Origin: Plantago major
Taxonomy: Eukaryota > Streptophyta > Magnoliopsida > Lamiales > Plantaginaceae
Assembly: GCA_026545765.1 (NCBI GenBank)
Contig: JAIFAC010000444.1
Location: 36,829 to 100,828, forward strand
Direction: 5' to 3'
DNA length: 64,000 bases
Position numbers and translations under genes: made by a program. Below the pieces are notes generated by a model, which worked only from the letters and a program-made list of their open reading frames with translations, searched no databases and was not told the DNA's origin. Below, in pieces: positions 61,000 to 64,000 of the stretch (position 1 is its first letter; the number at the start of each line of letters is the position of its first letter).

Positions 61000-62500
61000 A
61001 GAACCGCTTTCTTGTAAGGGCTTGGTGAAGATATCTAAGTTGGTCTTCCGTACAATCTTGAGTATCTCTATATTGCTTTTCTCAACATGGTCTCCGGCGA
61101 AGTGATGTCTAACATCAATAGCTTTGTTATGGCATGGAACTTGGGGTTCAGCAGGATTGCAATAGCACTTGTGTTATCACTAAAATGGAGTTTTCTTCAT
61201 CGAGTCCATAGTCTCGAGTTGTTGAATCCACGTAATTTGTGTTGCATAACAACCAAAGAAGAATATATTCAAATCTGTGGTAGAAGTTGCAATTGAGTTT
61301 TGTTTCTTGCTAAACCATGAGATAAGTCTAGTTCTAAACCCAAGTTCCCCGAGGTACTTTTCCTATCAAGCATTGATCCAAAGATAATCAAAGATCCTAG
61401 TAACCACCAAACTCAATCCACTTTCTTTAGGATACCACAATCCTACATCTACTATACCTTTCACATACTTTAATATTTTCATAGCAAGTTGTAGTAGTGA
61501 TTGCATTTGATTTGTTTGAAATCTAGCACACACTCCAACCGCATATTGAATATCGTGCTCATAGAAGGTAAAGTAGTGAACCTATCAATTTCCTATACTT
61601 GTGTTCATCAACACTCTTATCCCATTCAAGATAGGTCATCTTGGTTCCTATGCTCATAGGTATCTTAGCATTCTTTCGTATGCTTAAGATTGAACTTTGT
61701 GAGCATGTCTTTTGCATACTTTGTCTGACTAATCAATATTCCATCATTGAGTTGCTTGACTTGCAATCCTAGGAAATAGTTCAATTCTCCCATCATGCTC
61801 ATCTCAAACTTACTTTTCATGAGATTTGCACTGTCATCACAAAGTTGCTTGTCCTTAGATCCAAATATGATGTCATCAACATATACTGAATCAAGAGTAG
61901 TTTCCCATCATGGTTTAAAGTAAATAAAGTTTTATCAACTTCACCTTTCTTGAAACCACTTTCCAAAAGGTATTTGGCCAAAGTGTAATACCATGCTCTT
62001 GGAGCCTGTTTCAGTCCATAAAGAGCTTTCTGTAGCTTATAGACCATTCTACTTTCTGAAGAAACTTCAAAGCCAGTGGTTGTTCAACATAGACTTCAGC
62101 GAAGTTCACCATTCAAGAATGCACTCTCGACATCCATCCGATAAACTTTAAAGTCTTTATGAGTCAAGAAGGCCAAAAGAGTCTTATTGCATCCAACTGC
62201 AACAGTGCATATGACTCATCAAAATCTAAACCTTCAATTGGGGAGTGAATCCTCGCAACCAACCTTGCTTTGTTTCGGTTATTTCAGATTCATTCATCTT
62301 GTTTCGAAAACCCACTTAGGTCCAATCACGTATATTCCTACTACAAATGGAAGTAGTTTCCACTTTGTTTCTCTCAAACCGATCCAACTCTTCTTGCATT
62401 GTCGAGATCTAGTCTTGGTCTCTTAATGCTTCTTCTATAGTTTTCGTTCAATGTTTGAGATAAAACATCCAAAGAGAGAATTAGCATTTTCACTATTGCC
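61000..62500 (-). pseudogene. copia reverse transcriptase and RNase H region (fossil)
   Basis: The minus strand at 61817-62047 reads VYKLQKALYGLKQAPRAWYY, a diagnostic Ty1/copia reverse transcriptase block, followed by LLESGFKKGEVDKTLF. Nearer 61.08-61.26 kb are SDNTSAIAILLNPKFH and AIDVRHHF, the copia RNase H signature. Several interruptions are visible and the catalytic region is incomplete. Confidence 0.85.
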
Positions 62501-62989
62501 TCCTAGTCCTAACACCTTGATTGATCGTCCAATCACGCCTTTTGCGGTGATGATCCTCGATCCATCTCATCATGGGTTTAGGGCTAGTAGGGTCAACATC
62601 TATGTGATTCAATGTGAATCACTATGATTTTGACTTGATACTTCTTCAAGATATGTGAGCATTTTGCACCGAGAAGGGCGTTGAATGTCCGACACTTGCT
62701 CAAGGTGAGAGATTTCGACATGCCCGCAGAGAGGTCATTTCCGAGTTAGCTCGATGAACATCTTCAGCTTCCATTTCGGAATTCTCATAGGAAATTCTTC
62801 ATCATGTCCGAGAATCATCTCGTTGTTACCAGGCATTTATGCTTTTCACGTAGTCATCCTCCCTTTCCACAATGATGTTTTTCCTCTCGAGGGTTCTTCT
62901 TCGTAATCCTTTATCATTAGTTCCTTGAACTCTTTCTCGAGTTCATCGTTAGGGTGTTTTCGCTTCCTTCATAGAATACAACATGAACT

Positions 62990-64000
62990 CGATTCTTCAA
63001 TCTTCTTTGTTCTTTTGTTGTAACTCAGATGCTTTGCTATTCATAGAATAACCAAGAGATACGCCTTCATCTACCTTTGGTTGAAATGTTCTTAGATACT
63101 CTTTTCCATTGTTAAGAACAAAACATCTACAACCAAATACTTTTAGATGTTTGATATTAGGGTCTACCAACCAAGAGTTCATATGGGGTCTCATGGTGTT
63201 TATTTATCAAACATCCGCTCGAGTGTACATGTCAGGTTTACATTTTCAACCCAATAAACTTCACTTATCTCATGTTGTCGCCTAGCATTGTCCTTTGGTC
63301 ATTTCTTTAAGTGTTCTATTTTTCCTTTCTGCAACACCATTTTGTTGTGGTGTTCTTACAGAGGAAAGTTGGTGTTGTATACCACTTGGGTACAAAACTC
63401 CTTTATGTAATCGGGTCGACAAACCTGTACATCATGGTCTCTGCTCGATTGCAGATACCTTGTCATTTTTCATGATTAAACTTATTCAAATAAAGTTTGG
63501 TATTCCACCTTGCATCGAGGCTTCGGTGAAGACAATCAAGTGAATCTTGTGGTCATTTAAAGAAGACCATACTTCTTCCCGCATAACTAGTTACGTATGA
63601 TTCAAAGATCCATGTGAATAGTTGGCAAAGGTCTAACTGTGAGTGACCTGGTTTTTTGGATTTCAGTTAGAGATCTTAGATTGTTTCCCCATACTGCCAG
63701 CAGTTCATCCTTTTCCAAAGATGTTTTGGGAAGACCAACCATCAACTCTTTTCTCGGGGCAAGATTTGTTCAGAGTTTTGAAATTCATGTATCTCATTCT
63801 TTCAGGCTGCTAACTAAAGGCTCTTTCCCAGACCTCGATTGACTCACCATGAGACATTTCTTCGTTGTATGTGCTTGCCAAATCGGGTAACATAAGATTT
63901 TCCGCTGAAAGCAACCAAGACCGTTCGCTTGATTTCATCACAATAAGTTTGCACATTTGCTTTGAATTTCATAGTAAATCCCTTTGTCCGCAAACTGCTC
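62990..64000 (-). pseudogene. copia integrase region (fossil), open at the window edge
   Basis: 62997-63194 on the minus strand contains PNIKHLKVFGCRCFVLNNGK and KVDEGVSLGYSMNSKA, the conserved end of the copia integrase core and its C-terminal extension. Degraded integrase-core sequence continues to the right edge. Confidence 0.75.

Larger units (their letters stand above)
53203..64000 (-). mobile_element. SIRE-like Ty1/copia element, 3' part, running out of the window
   Basis: Read on the minus strand, the window holds integrase traces (from 64.0 to 63.0 kb), reverse transcriptase (about 62 kb), RNase H (about 61.1-61.3 kb), a long block of extra reading frames (60.4-54.6 kb), a polypurine tract and the 3' LTR (53203-54600). 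The order integrase before reverse transcriptase is Ty1/copia. A large accessory region after pol and the AAAAAGGGGG tract point to the SIRE/Maximus lineage. Coding parts are interrupted many times. Gag, protease and the 5' LTR lie beyond the right edge, so completeness and LTR age cannot be judged. Confidence 0.8.

Overview
The window looks like gene-poor nuclear DNA of a eudicot plant. It is AT-rich and packed with Stowaway and Tourist MITEs, CACTA, PIF/Harbinger, Helitron, MULE, Ty3 and SIRE-like Ty1/copia elements, plus a class IV chitinase and a spliced small gene with a canonical TATA box. The transposon mix would suit an asterid such as Lamiales, but nothing here proves the species. No bacterial, organellar or CRISPR features were seen.

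Layout. 1-3.2 kb: a possible exon end at the left edge, a Tourist-like MITE holding a SINE, then a decayed class IV (GH19) chitinase gene. 3.5-16.6 kb: an old minus-strand CACTA element split by a roughly 9.4 kb Tat-type Ty3 element that keeps gag-protease and an antisense gene block but shows no reverse transcriptase or integrase. 16.6-18.5 kb: a minus-strand Helitron with a PIF1-type helicase remnant; its empty site survives as a second copy of the flank at 19.06 kb. 19.5-20.65 kb: the best host gene of the window, a two-coding-exon gene with a 5'UTR intron and TATA box. 21-36 kb: gene-free, with a minisatellite, (TA)n tracts and a succession of MITEs, including a MULE inserted in a Stowaway-like MITE. 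36.9-41.3 kb: a solo Ty3-type LTR (5-bp duplication GTTGA) with a 2.4 kb CACTA inside it (3-bp duplication TAC). 43.3-44.2 kb: tandem repeats. 44.6-48.3 kb: a full-length PIF/Harbinger element with both of its genes decayed. 48.4-53.2 kb: no gene recognised. 53.2-64 kb: the 3' part of a minus-strand SIRE-like copia element with a large block of accessory reading frames.

The main story is layered insertion history rather than a pathway. Four nestings can be ordered: SINE in Tourist; Ty3 in CACTA; MULE in Stowaway; CACTA in solo LTR. Several coding regions that otherwise read well carry one- or few-base frame changes, so either widespread decay or an unpolished long-read assembly should be considered. 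I found no convincing new biological system. The most unusual items are the extra gene block of the copia element, the AGCTCC/GGAGCT palindrome cluster captured in the MULE, and the Helitron with its empty site next door.
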